A stretch of 64,000 bases of DNA from an uncultured Duncaniella sp. (GCA_910576785.1 CAJTJG010000004.1:124001-188000), one strand, 5' to 3'. Counted from the stretch's first letter, positions 50,092-59,658 are shown. The notes: generated by a model from the letters alone, not told the origin. Translations and numbers: made by a program.

Positions 50092-50535
50092 TTAAATGTT
50101 TTCGGGGAATGTTCCTTTCACGGTGATACCCATACTTCTGGCCGTACCGGCAACCATACGCATTGCCGAAGCTACGTTGAAACAGTTCAAATCGGGCATT
50201 TTGTCCTCAGCAATTGCCTTTACCTGATCCCAGGTGATCTCAGCAACCTTGTTACGGTTGGGCTGGGCGGAACCGCTCTTCTTCTTGGCGGTCTCGAGCA
50301 GCTGGATCGCTACCGGGGGGGTCTTGACAATGAAGTCAAAGCTCTTGTCAGTGTAATAGGTGATTACAACAGGAAGAACCTTACCTGCCTTGTCCTGGGT
50401 GCGGGCATTGAATTGCTTGCAAAACTCCATGATGTTGATACCCTTCGAACCGAGTGCGGGACCAACAGGAGGAGAAGGATTGGCTGCGCCTCCCTTGATT
50501 TGCAATTTGATCTGTCCAGCAATTTCTTTAGCCAT
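50092..50535 (-). CDS. rplK: 50S ribosomal protein L11
   Basis: 147 residues with KLQIKGGAANPSPPVGPALG, GSKGINIMEFCKQFN and the C-terminal RNA-binding domain (VAGTARSMGITVKG). First of the L11-L1 pair. Preceded by a 183-base spacer after nusG that contains a GC-rich hairpin. Confidence 0.98.
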   Translation of the reverse strand: MAKEIAGQIKLQIKGGAANPSPPVGPALGSKGINIMEFCKQFNARTQDKAGKVLPVVITYYTDKSFDFIVKTPPVAIQLLETAKKKSGSAQPNRNKVAEITWDQVKAIAEDKMPDLNCFNVASAMRMVAGTARSMGITVKGTFPENI

Positions 50536-50624
50536 GATAAATCTAAATTTTTTGTTAATGATTCGGTTAAAACGATGACTTCTCGATTTGCGGTGTCAAG
50601 ACAAGGGGCGCGTAACCAACCCTC

Positions 50625-50653
50625 GGCCTCAGCGGCACCGTCCTCACTGAGCC
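50625..50653 (-). promoter_or_regulatory. GC-rich hairpin in the nusG-rplK spacer
   Basis: GGCCTCAG (50625-50632) pairs with CTGAGCC (50647-50653) with one bulge. It lies in the untranslated segment before rplK, which in many bacteria contains an L1-binding regulatory site. The match to such a site is not shown. Confidence 0.4.
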
Positions 50654-50718
50654 ATCTCCCGTGGGTAGCCTTTCACGTCATCAGCATAGCCGATGCCATC
50701 AGGCCGCCCGCGCGATTC

Positions 50719-51270
50719 TTATTCACGCTCTACCTGCGAATTCTCGAGCTCAAGGGGCGTCTTGCGCCCGAAGATCTTGACCATGACCTTCAGTTTCTTC
50801 TTCTCGCGGTTAACCTCCTCGATTATTCCCGAGAAGCCGGAGAAGGGTCCGAAAGTCACCTTCACATTCTCACCTACGATGTAGTCATTGCCATCCTCAG
50901 GAGTGTCGGTGAGCTCATCGGCGGCGCCGAGCATGCGGCGCACCTCGCTCTCACGCAACGACTCGGGCGGGGCAGCCTTGCCTCGTCCGCGAAGGAAGTC
51001 GATGACATTGGTCGTATTACGGAGTTCATAGAGAACCTCGCCTGTGAGAATACACTCCACGAAGACATATCCGGAGTAAAGGTTTTTCTCCTTCACAACC
51101 TTCTTGCCGTTCTTGACGCTCATCACCTTCTCGGTGGGTATCAATACTTGAAAGACGTAATTGCCGAGGCCGGTATTGCGGATCGCTCCGTCGAGTATTT
51201 CCTTGACCTTAGCTTCCTTTCCTGAGATGGCACGGAGCACATACCAGGCTTTCTTCAGTTCTTCAGCCAT
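50719..51270 (-). CDS. nusG: Transcription elongation/antitermination factor NusG
   Basis: 183 residues from ATG 51270. The NGN domain starts KKAWYVLRAISGKEAKVKEIL and contains YSGYVFVECILTGEVLYELRN. The KOW motif is GENVKVTFGPFSGFSGIIEE. The longer frame from 51342 overlaps secE and is rejected. 28 bases after the secE stop. Confidence 0.97.
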   Translation of the reverse strand: MAEELKKAWYVLRAISGKEAKVKEILDGAIRNTGLGNYVFQVLIPTEKVMSVKNGKKVVKEKNLYSGYVFVECILTGEVLYELRNTTNVIDFLRGRGKAAPPESLRESEVRRMLGAADELTDTPEDGNDYIVGENVKVTFGPFSGFSGIIEEVNREKKKLKVMVKIFGRKTPLELENSQVERE

Positions 51271-51298
51271 TGACGCTTGTTTTCCTTTGATAGGTGAA

Positions 51299-51499
51299 TT
51301 ACTGTCCGAGTGAGTAGATGAAGTGCATGATGGTGTCCACAACCTGATCCATCACGAAGATAATCGCTGCTATTATGATGGAAGCGATCAGCACGATTAC
51401 AGCGCTCTTGATCAGCTGGGCTCTTGTAGGCCAAGAAGTCTTATATCGAAGCTCGGTATAAGACTCCTCAATATCCGTAAGTAGTTTAAGTTTGCTCAT
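51299..51499 (-). CDS. secE: Preprotein translocase subunit SecE
   Basis: 66 residues from ATG 51499. One transmembrane helix (KSAVIVLIASIIIAAIIFVM) after the conserved cytoplasmic segment SYTELRYKTSWPTRAQLI. The longer open frame runs back through tRNA-Trp and is not coding. Lies 13 bases past the tRNA-Trp 3' end. Confidence 0.95.
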   Translation of the reverse strand: MSKLKLLTDIEESYTELRYKTSWPTRAQLIKSAVIVLIASIIIAAIIFVMDQVVDTIMHFIYSLGQ

Positions 51500-51512
51500 T
51501 TGCGTTTGTTTT

Positions 51513-51588
51513 TGGCACGGGAAGAGAGGCTCGAACTCCCGACACCTGGTTTTGGAGACCAGTGCTCTACCGACTGAGCTATTCCCGT
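51513..51588 (-). tRNA. trnW: tRNA-Trp (anticodon CCA)
   Basis: Cloverleaf with acceptor ACGGGAA pairing TTCCCGT, anticodon loop CTCCAAA (anticodon CCA) and discriminator G. The terminal CCA is encoded (positions 51515-51513). It lies between tuf and secE, an arrangement conserved in many bacteria. Confidence 0.95.
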
Positions 51589-51593
51589 ATTTG

Positions 51594-51627
51594 AAATGAA
51601 GCCGGCCCGGCTGAGCCGGCTTCATTT
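51594..51627 (-). terminator. Hairpin between tuf and tRNA-Trp
   Basis: AAATGAAGCCGGC (51594-51606) and GCCGGCTTCATTT (51615-51627) form a perfect 13-bp stem with an 8-base loop. It starts 15 bases past the tuf stop and ends 5 bases before tRNA-Trp. No U tract follows, so it may be a processing or partial-attenuation site. Confidence 0.75.
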
Positions 51628-51642
51628 ATGAGGTTGGGGGTA

Positions 51643-52827
<1,185 letters not shown>

Positions 52828-52926
52828 AACTTTGCGTTTATGTATATTTGATTAGATGATTGCTTTTCTGACAAGACGCCACGATAGCGTAGACACACTA
52901 CCGGGGCTGTCCGATTGATTTATTAG

Positions 52927-52998
<72 letters not shown>

Positions 52999-53007
52999 AT
53001 TATGTCT

Positions 53008-53083
53008 TGGAGCGGAAGACGAGGCTCAAACTCGCGACCCTCAGCTTGGAAGGCTGATGCTCTATCAACTGAGCTACTTCCGC
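53008..53083 (-). tRNA. trnG: tRNA-Gly (anticodon TCC)
   Basis: Acceptor GCGGAAG with CTTCCGC. Anticodon loop CTTCCAA gives TCC, matching glycine. The 3' CCA is encoded at 53010-53008. Confidence 0.95.
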
Positions 53084-53099
53084 ATTTTGAAGTGTGATG

Positions 53100-53182
53100 T
53101 GGGCGAAGATGGATTCGAACCACCGAAGGTAAAAACCAGCAGATTTACAGTCTGCCCCATTTGGCCACTCTGGTATTCGCCC
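53100..53182 (-). tRNA. trnY: tRNA-Tyr (anticodon GTA)
   Basis: 83-base class II tRNA. Acceptor GGGCGAA with TTCGCCC, anticodon loop CTGTAAA (GTA), and a long variable arm. CCA is not encoded. Confidence 0.95.
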
Positions 53183-53206
53183 GATAAATATTTTTCAGTC
53201 TTGTAG

Positions 53207-53280
53207 AGCCTCTTGTCGGATTCGAACCAACGACCCCGAGATTACAAATCACGTGCTCTGGCCAACTGAGCTAAAGAGGC
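53207..53280 (-). tRNA. trnT: tRNA-Thr (anticodon TGT)
   Basis: Acceptor GCCTCTT with AAGAGGC. Anticodon loop TTTGTAA gives TGT. The third anticodon-stem pair is T-T, a mismatch. CCA is not encoded. First tRNA of the operon. Confidence 0.93.
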
Positions 53281-53335
53281 AAAATATTCATGTTCTCTTT
53301 TGCTTTTGCTGAAGGTTTCCCTCTCAAAAGCGATG

Positions 53336-53367
53336 CAAAATTACGCACTTTATTTTTATCATGCAAA
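53336..53367 (-). promoter_or_regulatory. Promoter of the tRNA-tuf-secE-nusG-ribosomal-rpoBC operon
   Basis: On the minus strand TTTG (complement of 53364-53367) and TAATTTTG (complement of 53336-53343) are separated by 20 bases. The first tRNA begins 56 bases downstream of the -7 box. An AT-rich stretch lies upstream, as in strong promoters. Confidence 0.82.
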
Positions 53368-53522
53368 TATTTTCGCAAAAATTTACAACAATTCGCCTAT
53401 TTTTATTGTTTAAGGTAGTTTTTTGCCCTTTTCAGCCCCCATCACGGCCATCCACCACCTAAATATATCCTTTCCATAGCATCCATCATGGCGAATCAAC
53501 AGAGCCGTGCCTCAAAATATAT

Positions 53523-53559
53523 ATGACAAAGGAAGGACACAATATCCTTCCTTTGTCAT
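53523..53559 (-). terminator. Perfect hairpin after yebC (element 7 of the purine-arm family)
   Basis: ATGACAAAGGAAGGA (53523-53537) and TCCTTCCTTTGTCAT (53545-53559) form a perfect 15-bp stem with a 7-base loop. Minus-strand RNA continues into ATATATTTTG, so it should end yebC transcription 52 bases past its stop. The left arm shares the GGAAGGACA word with other elements. Confidence 0.8.
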
Positions 53560-53610
53560 TCTGTGTCGTACGGTTCTCCGCCACGCATTTATGGCGGACA
53601 TTACGCCATA

Positions 53611-54354
53611 TCACTCGGAGTCGTCCTCCTTCATGTTGTGGAACACGTTCTGCACATCCTCGTCATCCTCAAACTTCTCAAGAAGTTTCTCGAGGGTGGC
53701 GCGCTGCTCGGCGGTCACCTCCTTGAGGTCGTGGGGTATGCGCTCGAATTCCGAAGAGATGATCTCAAATCCGTTATCCTCGAGATATTTCTGGATGTTC
53801 GAATATTCCTCGAAAGCGCCATAGAGCACCACCTGCTCCTCACCGCTCTCGTCGTCGACGATATCCTCAAGCTCGTCCACACCATAGTCTATGAGCTCAA
53901 GCTCAAGATCCTCGAGCGACACTCCATCCTTGGGTTTGATCTTGAAGACGCTCTTGTGGTCAAACATGAACGAGAGCGAGCCCTGTGTGCCCAGTGTGCC
54001 GCCATGCTTGGTGAAGTAGGAACGCACGTTGGCCACGGTGCGGGTATTGTTGTCGGTAGCGGCCTCCACTACGATGGCTATGCCGAAGGGGCCGTATCCC
54101 TCGTAGACGATCTCCTTGTAGTCGCCGGCATCCTTGTCGGTGGCTTTCTTGATGGCGCGCTCCACGGTGTCCTTGGGCATGTTGGCGGCCTTGGCGTTCT
54201 GCATGAGTGCGCGCAGACGGGGGTTGGTGGAGGGATCCGGACCGCCGGCCTTGGCGGCGATGGTGATTTCCTTGCCTATGCGGGTGAATGTGCGGGACAT
54301 GTTGCCCCAGCGCTTGAGCTTGCGTGCTTTACGGTATTCAAATGCTCTTCCCAT
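53611..54354 (-). CDS. yebC: YebC/PmpR family regulator (TACO1-like)
   Basis: 247 residues. N-terminal HLKRWGNM-type start MGRAFEYRKARKLKRW (family GHSKW motif changed to EYRKARK), GGPDPSTNPRLRALMQNAKA, and the KGGTLG-type TKHGGTLGTQGSLSFMFDH. The three-domain fold, with acidic C-terminus, was first described as a transcription regulator; recent evidence points to a role at the ribosome. 40 bases after pheT and probably co-transcribed. Confidence 0.92.
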   Translation of the reverse strand: MGRAFEYRKARKLKRWGNMSRTFTRIGKEITIAAKAGGPDPSTNPRLRALMQNAKAANMPKDTVERAIKKATDKDAGDYKEIVYEGYGPFGIAIVVEAATDNNTRTVANVRSYFTKHGGTLGTQGSLSFMFDHKSVFKIKPKDGVSLEDLELELIDYGVDELEDIVDDESGEEQVVLYGAFEEYSNIQKYLEDNGFEIISSEFERIPHDLKEVTAEQRATLEKLLEKFEDDEDVQNVFHNMKEDDSE

Positions 54355-54394
54355 TGTCTGTATATTATATATAAGGTATTTGTTTTTCTTGTTC

Positions 54395-56869
54395 TTATCT
54401 CAGCTGTGCGCCCAGACGCTTGGTGAGGTTGGCTATCACCTTGTTCATCACAGCGTCGATCTGCTTGTCCTGGAGGGTCTTCTCGTCATCGCGAAGCGTG
54501 AGGGCGATGGCATACGATTTTTTACCCTCGGGCAGGTGCTCCCCTTCGTATACGTCGAAGAGCTCAACGCTCTTGAGCAGACGCTTCTCGCTGTCGCGCA
54601 CCACGGCCTCCACCTGTTCCATGCTCACGGCTCGGTCCAGCAGAAGGGCCAGATCGCGCTTCACGGCCTGGGTTTTGGGCAGGGCCGCATAGGTGACGTT
54701 GCGCTTGATGGCGAGACCCACCAAAGCCTCCCAGTCAAGATCGGCATACACAACAGGCTGCTTGATGCCGGCCTTCGAGAGTATACCCTTGCTCACAATG
54801 CCGAGTGTGCCGAGCAGCTTGCCGGAACGGGTGCTGATGTCGAGCGCGGCGGCATAGAGCTCGTTGTCCGACCGTGTGGTCTTTAGCTCGCGCTCGGTCA
54901 GACCGAGACGTGAGAGCACATTGGCCACCACAGCCTTGAGATCCCACACCGTAGCCTCAGCCTCGGGCCTCAGCCATCCGCCGGGCCTCAGCGCGCCGGT
55001 GAGCCATATGCCCAGGCGCGAGTGCTGCCCGTAGGGAGCCAGCGGCGCATTGGCGTCAGGAGCTGCGGCAGCCGCGGGATTGAATCTATATACATTGCCG
55101 AACTCAAACATTCTCAGATCACCCTCCTTGCGGTTGATGTTGTGGGCCAGAGATTCGAGTCCACCGAATATAAGAGTCTGACGCATCACGTTCAGGTCAT
55201 TGCTGAGCGGGTTGAGGAGTCTCACACAGTGTGCGGCGGGATACTGCTCCAGATCGGCGTAGTATGCCTCGGCGGTGAGCGAGTTGTTGAGTATCTCGTT
55301 GAAACCCTCGCCGCAGAGCTGCTCGGAGATGAGTCCGCGCAGGCGGTTGTCCTCATCCTCGCGGCTCTTCACCGAGAGGGATGCATGGAGCGTGGAGGAG
55401 ATCTCCACATTATTGTAGCCGTAGATACGGAGCATATCCTCCACCACATCGCACGGACGGGTCACATCCACACGATAGGTGGGGACCTTGAGGTCGATAC
55501 CCTTGTCATCGGCCGACACTATCTCCATCTCGAGCGAGCGGAGTATGCCCTCGATGACATCGGCGGGAATATCCTTGCCCACCAGGCGGCGCGTATAGTC
55601 GAGATCAAGTCTCACTGCCGCAGGCATGATCTCCTCGGGATACACATCCACCAGCGGACCGGTGATAGTGCCGCCGGCAAGCTCCTTGACCATCAGCGCA
55701 GCCAGACGCAGCACATAGAGGGTGTTGTTGGGATCCACACCGCGCTCGAAGCGGAACGAAGAGTCGGTGTTCAACCCATGGCGACGGGCGCTCTTACGCA
55801 CGGTGGTGGGATTGAAGCAGGCACTTTCGAGGAATATATCTGTGGTAGAGTCGGTGACGCCCGAGTCGAGTCCGCCGAACACGCCGGCCAGACACATAGG
55901 CTCGCGCTCATTGCATATCATCAGGTCGCGGGAGTCGAGCGTGCGCTCCACGCCGTCGAGGGTGGTGAATTTCTCACCCTCCGTGGCCATCTTCACCACC
56001 ACCTTACCGCCGGCTATCTTTGCAGCGTCAAAGCAGTGCAGGGGCTGCCCCATGGCATGGAGCAGGAAGTTGGTGATGTCCACAATATTGTTGATGGGAC
56101 GTATCCCCACGGCCGTGAGCAGATCGCGCAGCCATGAGGGCGATTCCTTGACGGTGACACCCTTTACGGTGACACCCGAGTAGCGAGGACACGCCTTCGT
56201 GTCGGCCACCTCTACAGTGATGCCGCCATCGGGCTGCTCTACGGCAAACGCCTCGACCGACGGGCGGGTCAGATGCGCCGGGGTGCTGTGGCATGCCAGC
56301 CATGCCGACAGGTCGCGGGCCACACCGTAGTGCGAGGCAGCATCTATACGGTTGGGGGTAAGGTCCACCTCCAGCACATAGTCGGAGGTCAGACCGTAAT
56401 ATTCTGCCGCAGGGGTGCCGGGCTTCACGGAGTCGGGCTCCAGCACTATGATGCCGTCATGCGACTCCCCTACCCCGATTTCGTCCTCGGCGCATATCAT
56501 GCCGAACGACTCCACGCCGCGGATCTTCGATTTCTTGATCTGAAACTCCTCGTCACCGCTGTAGAGCGTAGTGCCAACGGTAGCCACTACGACAGTCTGT
56601 CCGGCCGCCACATTGGGCGCGCCACACACTATCTGCGTCTCCTTGCCGTCACCGAGATCCACGGTGGTGATGTGGAGATGGTCGCTGTTGGGATGCTCGA
56701 CACAGGTGAGCACCTTGCCCACCACTATGCCGCGCAGGCCGCCGCGGATGCTCTCGACCTCCTCCACACCGCCGGTCTCCAGACCGATCGAGGTGAGGGC
56801 GGCTGCCAGCTCCTCGGGCGTAAGATCAAAGTCGAGATATTTTTTGAGCCAATTGTAGGATATATTCAT
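54395..56869 (-). CDS. pheT: Phenylalanine--tRNA ligase beta subunit
   Basis: 824 residues. N-terminal tRNA-binding (EMAP-II-like) domain with CVEHPNSDHLHITTVDLGDG. B3/B4 editing domain (ETKACPRYSG-type KACPRYSGVTVKGV). DFG and B5 modules. The catalytic-like core shows GRVIPEVS-type replaced by LRGLISEQLCGEGFNEILNN. The FDX-ACB C-terminus ends NLTKRLGAQLR. The alpha subunit (pheS) is not in the window, so the two are split here. Confidence 0.95.
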   Translation of the reverse strand: MNISYNWLKKYLDFDLTPEELAAALTSIGLETGGVEEVESIRGGLRGIVVGKVLTCVEHPNSDHLHITTVDLGDGKETQIVCGAPNVAAGQTVVVATVGTTLYSGDEEFQIKKSKIRGVESFGMICAEDEIGVGESHDGIIVLEPDSVKPGTPAAEYYGLTSDYVLEVDLTPNRIDAASHYGVARDLSAWLACHSTPAHLTRPSVEAFAVEQPDGGITVEVADTKACPRYSGVTVKGVTVKESPSWLRDLLTAVGIRPINNIVDITNFLLHAMGQPLHCFDAAKIAGGKVVVKMATEGEKFTTLDGVERTLDSRDLMICNEREPMCLAGVFGGLDSGVTDSTTDIFLESACFNPTTVRKSARRHGLNTDSSFRFERGVDPNNTLYVLRLAALMVKELAGGTITGPLVDVYPEEIMPAAVRLDLDYTRRLVGKDIPADVIEGILRSLEMEIVSADDKGIDLKVPTYRVDVTRPCDVVEDMLRIYGYNNVEISSTLHASLSVKSREDEDNRLRGLISEQLCGEGFNEILNNSLTAEAYYADLEQYPAAHCVRLLNPLSNDLNVMRQTLIFGGLESLAHNINRKEGDLRMFEFGNVYRFNPAAAAAPDANAPLAPYGQHSRLGIWLTGALRPGGWLRPEAEATVWDLKAVVANVLSRLGLTERELKTTRSDNELYAAALDISTRSGKLLGTLGIVSKGILSKAGIKQPVVYADLDWEALVGLAIKRNVTYAALPKTQAVKRDLALLLDRAVSMEQVEAVVRDSEKRLLKSVELFDVYEGEHLPEGKKSYAIALTLRDDEKTLQDKQIDAVMNKVIANLTKRLGAQLR

Positions 56870-56892
56870 GTGAAGGTTGGTTTTTCAACCTG

Positions 56893-56900
56893 CAAAATTA
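56893..56900 (-). promoter_or_regulatory. Probable -7 box of the pheT-yebC unit
   Basis: TAATTTTG on the minus strand (complement of CAAAATTA), 23 bases before pheT. The -33 position is weak. A 6-bp hairpin (AGGTTG/CAACCT, 56874-56891) lies in the short leader. Confidence 0.45.
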
Positions 56901-56980
56901 CAAAAAATTATCTTTCCACACGGCAATCCGGCTCAAAATTCAATGGCTTACCGCCATTTATCACCATTTATCACGATTTG

Positions 56981-57568
56981 TCAGAATTCCGAACTCTTCA
57001 CCCACGGTATGTCGGCCACGCCGGCCATATTGTTGAGGGCACGCGCGAGGATGAACAGATAGTCGCTCAGACGGTTGATATATGTCAGCACCGACGGATG
57101 CACACACTCCCCCTCCACATCGATGAGCGTGAGTATGGACCGTTCGGCGCGACGGCACACGGTCCGCGCCACATGGGCATGCGATGCAGCCACACTCCCG
57201 CCGGGCAGGATGAACGTGCGCTGCGGCGGCAACAGTGCGTCCAGCGTGTCGATACGCTGCTCCAGGGCTATGATCTCCCCGTCGCTCACCGGAGCCTCCG
57301 ATGCTGTGGGCAGATGCGGATCGGGCGGCGAGGCCAGATGCGCCCCGATGTTGAACATCACGTAACTCACATGCGTCAGCAGCGCCACATCATGCTCCGC
57401 GCCACGCTCCGACGCAGCCACAGACGCCACAAGCCCTATCTGGGCGTTGAGTTCATCCACATCCCCGTAGGCACACACTCTCGGCGAATTTTTAGCGACA
57501 CGCATGCCCCCCACCAGTGAAGTGGAGCCCTTGTCACCCGTGCGCGTGTAGAGAAAGCTTTTCTTCAT
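56981..57568 (-). CDS. ATP:cob(I)alamin adenosyltransferase, PduO type
   Basis: 195 residues. The signature YTRTGDKGSTSLVGG at residues 7-21 and the VDELNAQIGL helix are the active-site elements. The C-terminal half has LPGGSVAASHAHVARTVCRRAER, with the arginines that bind ATP. It makes adenosylcobalamin for B12-dependent mutases, such as methylmalonyl-CoA mutase. Neither mutase nor cobalamin genes are nearby. Divergent from riboflavin synthase. Confidence 0.93.
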   Translation of the reverse strand: MKKSFLYTRTGDKGSTSLVGGMRVAKNSPRVCAYGDVDELNAQIGLVASVAASERGAEHDVALLTHVSYVMFNIGAHLASPPDPHLPTASEAPVSDGEIIALEQRIDTLDALLPPQRTFILPGGSVAASHAHVARTVCRRAERSILTLIDVEGECVHPSVLTYINRLSDYLFILARALNNMAGVADIPWVKSSEF

Positions 57569-57626
57569 AGCATAACTTAGTAAATGTCTGTGGTAGTTAA
57601 CAGTGGCAAATGTCGCGAAAATTACC

Positions 57627-57634
57627 TAATTTTG
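57627..57634 (+). promoter_or_regulatory. Probable -7 box of the riboflavin synthase promoter
   Basis: TAATTTTG, 50 bases before the ATG at 57685. No clear -33 box. Confidence 0.45.
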
Positions 57635-57684
57635 CAAGTATATTTTCATCCGATTATTTACTTTTTCATAAGACTTTCAAAAAT

Positions 57685-58287
57685 ATGTTTTCAGGAATAG
57701 TTGAAGAACCCGGCGTTGTCACCGCCGTAAGCCGCCGCGACGGCAATGTGGACCTGCGTGTCAAGTGCTCTTTCGCCAACGAGCTCCGCATAGACCAGAG
57801 CGTGGCCCACAACGGCGTATGCCTCACAGTGGTCGATCTGCACCCCGACGGCACATACACCGTCACAGCCATCCAGGAGACCCTCGACCGCAGCAACCTC
57901 GGCCTCCTCAAGGAGGGCGACGAGGTGAACCTCGAGCGCTCCATGATGATGAACGGACGCCTTGACGGACACATCGTGCAGGGCCATGTGGACACCACCG
58001 CGCTCTGCACCGAGATCGAGGAGGTGGAGGGGAGCCGCTACTATAAGTTCGTCTACAAGGTCGACCCCGCCATGGCCCGTCAGGGATATGTCACCGTCGA
58101 GAAAGGCTCCGTGACGGTCAACGGTGTAAGCCTCACCGTGTGCGACTCCGGGCGTGACTCCTTCCGCGTGGCCATCATCCCCTACACATTCGAGCACACC
58201 AACTTCAAGGCCATCCGTCCCGGCACGCGCGTCAACATCGAGTTCGACATCATAGGCAAATACCTCGCCCGTCTCTCTCAGTTCTGA
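57685..58287 (+). CDS. ribE: Riboflavin synthase, alpha subunit
   Basis: Dismutates 6,7-dimethyl-8-ribityllumazine to riboflavin. 200 residues made of two lumazine-binding repeats: MFSGIVEEPGVVTAV opens the first, with SVAHNGVCLTVVDL, and the second contains GHIVQGHVDTTA and VTVNGVSLTVCDSG. I chose ATG 57685 because MFSGIVEE is the canonical start; the longer frame from 57610 crosses the promoter. A single-gene unit; no other rib genes are in view. Confidence 0.95.
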   Translation: MFSGIVEEPGVVTAVSRRDGNVDLRVKCSFANELRIDQSVAHNGVCLTVVDLHPDGTYTVTAIQETLDRSNLGLLKEGDEVNLERSMMMNGRLDGHIVQGHVDTTALCTEIEEVEGSRYYKFVYKVDPAMARQGYVTVEKGSVTVNGVSLTVCDSGRDSFRVAIIPYTFEHTNFKAIRPGTRVNIEFDIIGKYLARLSQF

Positions 58288-58302
58288 CCCACACCGCACC
58301 GG

Positions 58303-58782
58303 CTATCTCCGGTCATCATATCTCCAACCCTTGGGGCGCCCCCGTCCGGCAGCCCCGCATGGCTCCGCAGATGCTCCCGACGTGACATTCACCACGCCGG
58401 CCTCCGCGGGGCCATCACTTTCCACAGAGCCGTCATCCTCAGCCGCCACCACCGGCTCATCCCCGTCCGGTTGTGCGGCTGCGGCCTCCTCCTCCCTGGC
58501 CTTACGGCGTGCGGCGGCACGCTCGCGGGCCTCCCGTGAGCGGCGCATGGCGGTGTCGATATCATCCTTGATCATGTGGAAGATGATATCGTAGATGTCA
58601 TGGTGATCACACCAAGGCAGCACCACCTTGCCTTTCTCTATGTAGATATTGATTGTCTCCTCAAACTCCTCGAAGTCGAGTTCGCGTCCGGCTATGGTCA
58701 CCCCTATCAGAGCCTTCTCCTTGATCTTCTCATAAGCACGCCTGGACAGCGGCTTGTCCCACTTTGCAGTCTTCATATTCAT
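58303..58782 (-). CDS. Hypothetical protein with AT-hook-like C-terminus
   Basis: 159 residues (157 if started at 58776). The N-terminal 90 residues look like a compact fold (SRRAYEKIKEKALIGVTIAG, then DFEEFEETINIYIEKGKVVL). An arginine/alanine-rich helix (REARERAAARRKAREEEAA) follows, then an acidic low-complexity linker, then GRGRPKGWRYDDRR. The core RGRP is the minor-groove-binding AT-hook residue set. A DNA-associated function is inferred from that; I do not recognise the N-terminal fold. Tail-to-tail with riboflavin synthase. Confidence 0.65.
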   Translation of the reverse strand: MNMKTAKWDKPLSRRAYEKIKEKALIGVTIAGRELDFEEFEETINIYIEKGKVVLPWCDHHDIYDIIFHMIKDDIDTAMRRSREARERAAARRKAREEEAAAAQPDGDEPVVAAEDDGSVESDGPAEAGVVNVTSGASAEPCGAAGRGRPKGWRYDDRR

Positions 58783-58801
58783 CGGTTTTGAATGTTTTCT
58801 G

Positions 58802-58829
58802 CAAAGTTAGCCCCGTATCCGGACCCAAA
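58802..58829 (-). promoter_or_regulatory. Probable promoter of the AT-hook-like gene
   Basis: TAACTTTG on the minus strand (complement of 58802-58809), 20 bases before the start. A TTTG at 58829-58826 is only 16 bases away, shorter than usual. Confidence 0.4.
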
Positions 58830-58862
58830 AGGTGCGATAATATCGCACAGCTCACCCGCCCG

Positions 58863-59609
58863 TCACAACACCGACGTGATGCCCGGCGTCCAGACAATGT
58901 CTATTTCGTCAAGTTTCATGAACGAATACCCGTGACCGATGTCATAGCCCTGCTTTTCTAAACTTGCCCGTTCTCGATCATCCTCGATCGGGAGAATGTC
59001 ATAGTCTATAACCATCGTTCCGATAGCATTGAAATTCTTGCCGCCAAACATTGCCGGATAGAACTGCGGCAACGACTTCACGAGGCGTTCTATCTCATCA
59101 TTCGTCTCCTGCGATATGAAAGTCTTCACCTTCACCTTGGTCACATTCCCATCCGTATCAAGCAGAAACCTTACTACGATATTGCCGAACGAATACAACG
59201 ATGAGGACGAGAAAAGATCCATCGGTTGGCGGAAACGACGGTTTATGAGACTCTTCATTCGGTAATATCCTCCTGACAGATACGGCTCCTTGAACGCCTT
59301 TTTGGCAGCCTTCAGATTCGGATAGACCGGAAACTGTCTTACACCGTCGGCCACAACCTCCACCGACTGCATCTCCACCATGAATCCCGCCATATCCATA
59401 CTGTCGGCCATATGCTTGAGCTTCTTTATCTTCGATGACTTCTTCTGACGCTTACGCTCAGCACGCTTGCGGGCCTGCTCCTTCTTGTGCTCCATCCTCT
59501 CAGCCTCCTTGCGTATCTCCTCATTCCCTACACTGACACTCGGCCCATCAGCAAAAAGCGACTGGGGCTGAAAAACGAAAAACATGAGTATGAAAATAAA
59601 TAGTCTCAT
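58863..59609 (-). CDS. Exported protein with TonB-type C-terminal domain
   Basis: 248 residues with a signal-peptide-like start (MRLFIFILMFFVFQ, then PQSLFADG). A lysine/arginine-rich charged segment (KEQARKRAERKRQKKSSKIK) follows. The C-terminal part, NIVVRFLLDTDGNVTKVKVK, then EIERLVKSLPQFYPAM, matches the TonB carboxy-terminal fold. There are no exbBD genes nearby. It could be a TonB paralogue or a protein with a TonB-fold for another use. The G-tract and promoter upstream are noted separately. Confidence 0.72.
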   Translation of the reverse strand: MRLFIFILMFFVFQPQSLFADGPSVSVGNEEIRKEAERMEHKKEQARKRAERKRQKKSSKIKKLKHMADSMDMAGFMVEMQSVEVVADGVRQFPVYPNLKAAKKAFKEPYLSGGYYRMKSLINRRFRQPMDLFSSSSLYSFGNIVVRFLLDTDGNVTKVKVKTFISQETNDEIERLVKSLPQFYPAMFGGKNFNAIGTMVIDYDILPIEDDRERASLEKQGYDIGHGYSFMKLDEIDIVWTPGITSVL

Positions 59610-59658
59610 ATAGATAAGTCGGTTAAATGTGATTATCGATCAAAGTCACTGACGGTTG

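Larger units (their letters stand above)
53281..53610. other. Intergenic region between the tRNA operon and yebC
   Basis: 330 bases. Contains the tRNA-tuf operon promoter (53336-53367), AT-rich runs up to 53410, an unremarkable stretch to about 53515, and the yebC terminator hairpin (53523-53559). No gene seen. Confidence 0.75.

Noticed and set aside
50413..51225. Plus-strand open frame across the nusG-rplK spacer
   Set aside because: It is antisense to nusG and part of rplK, with no recognisable domain.
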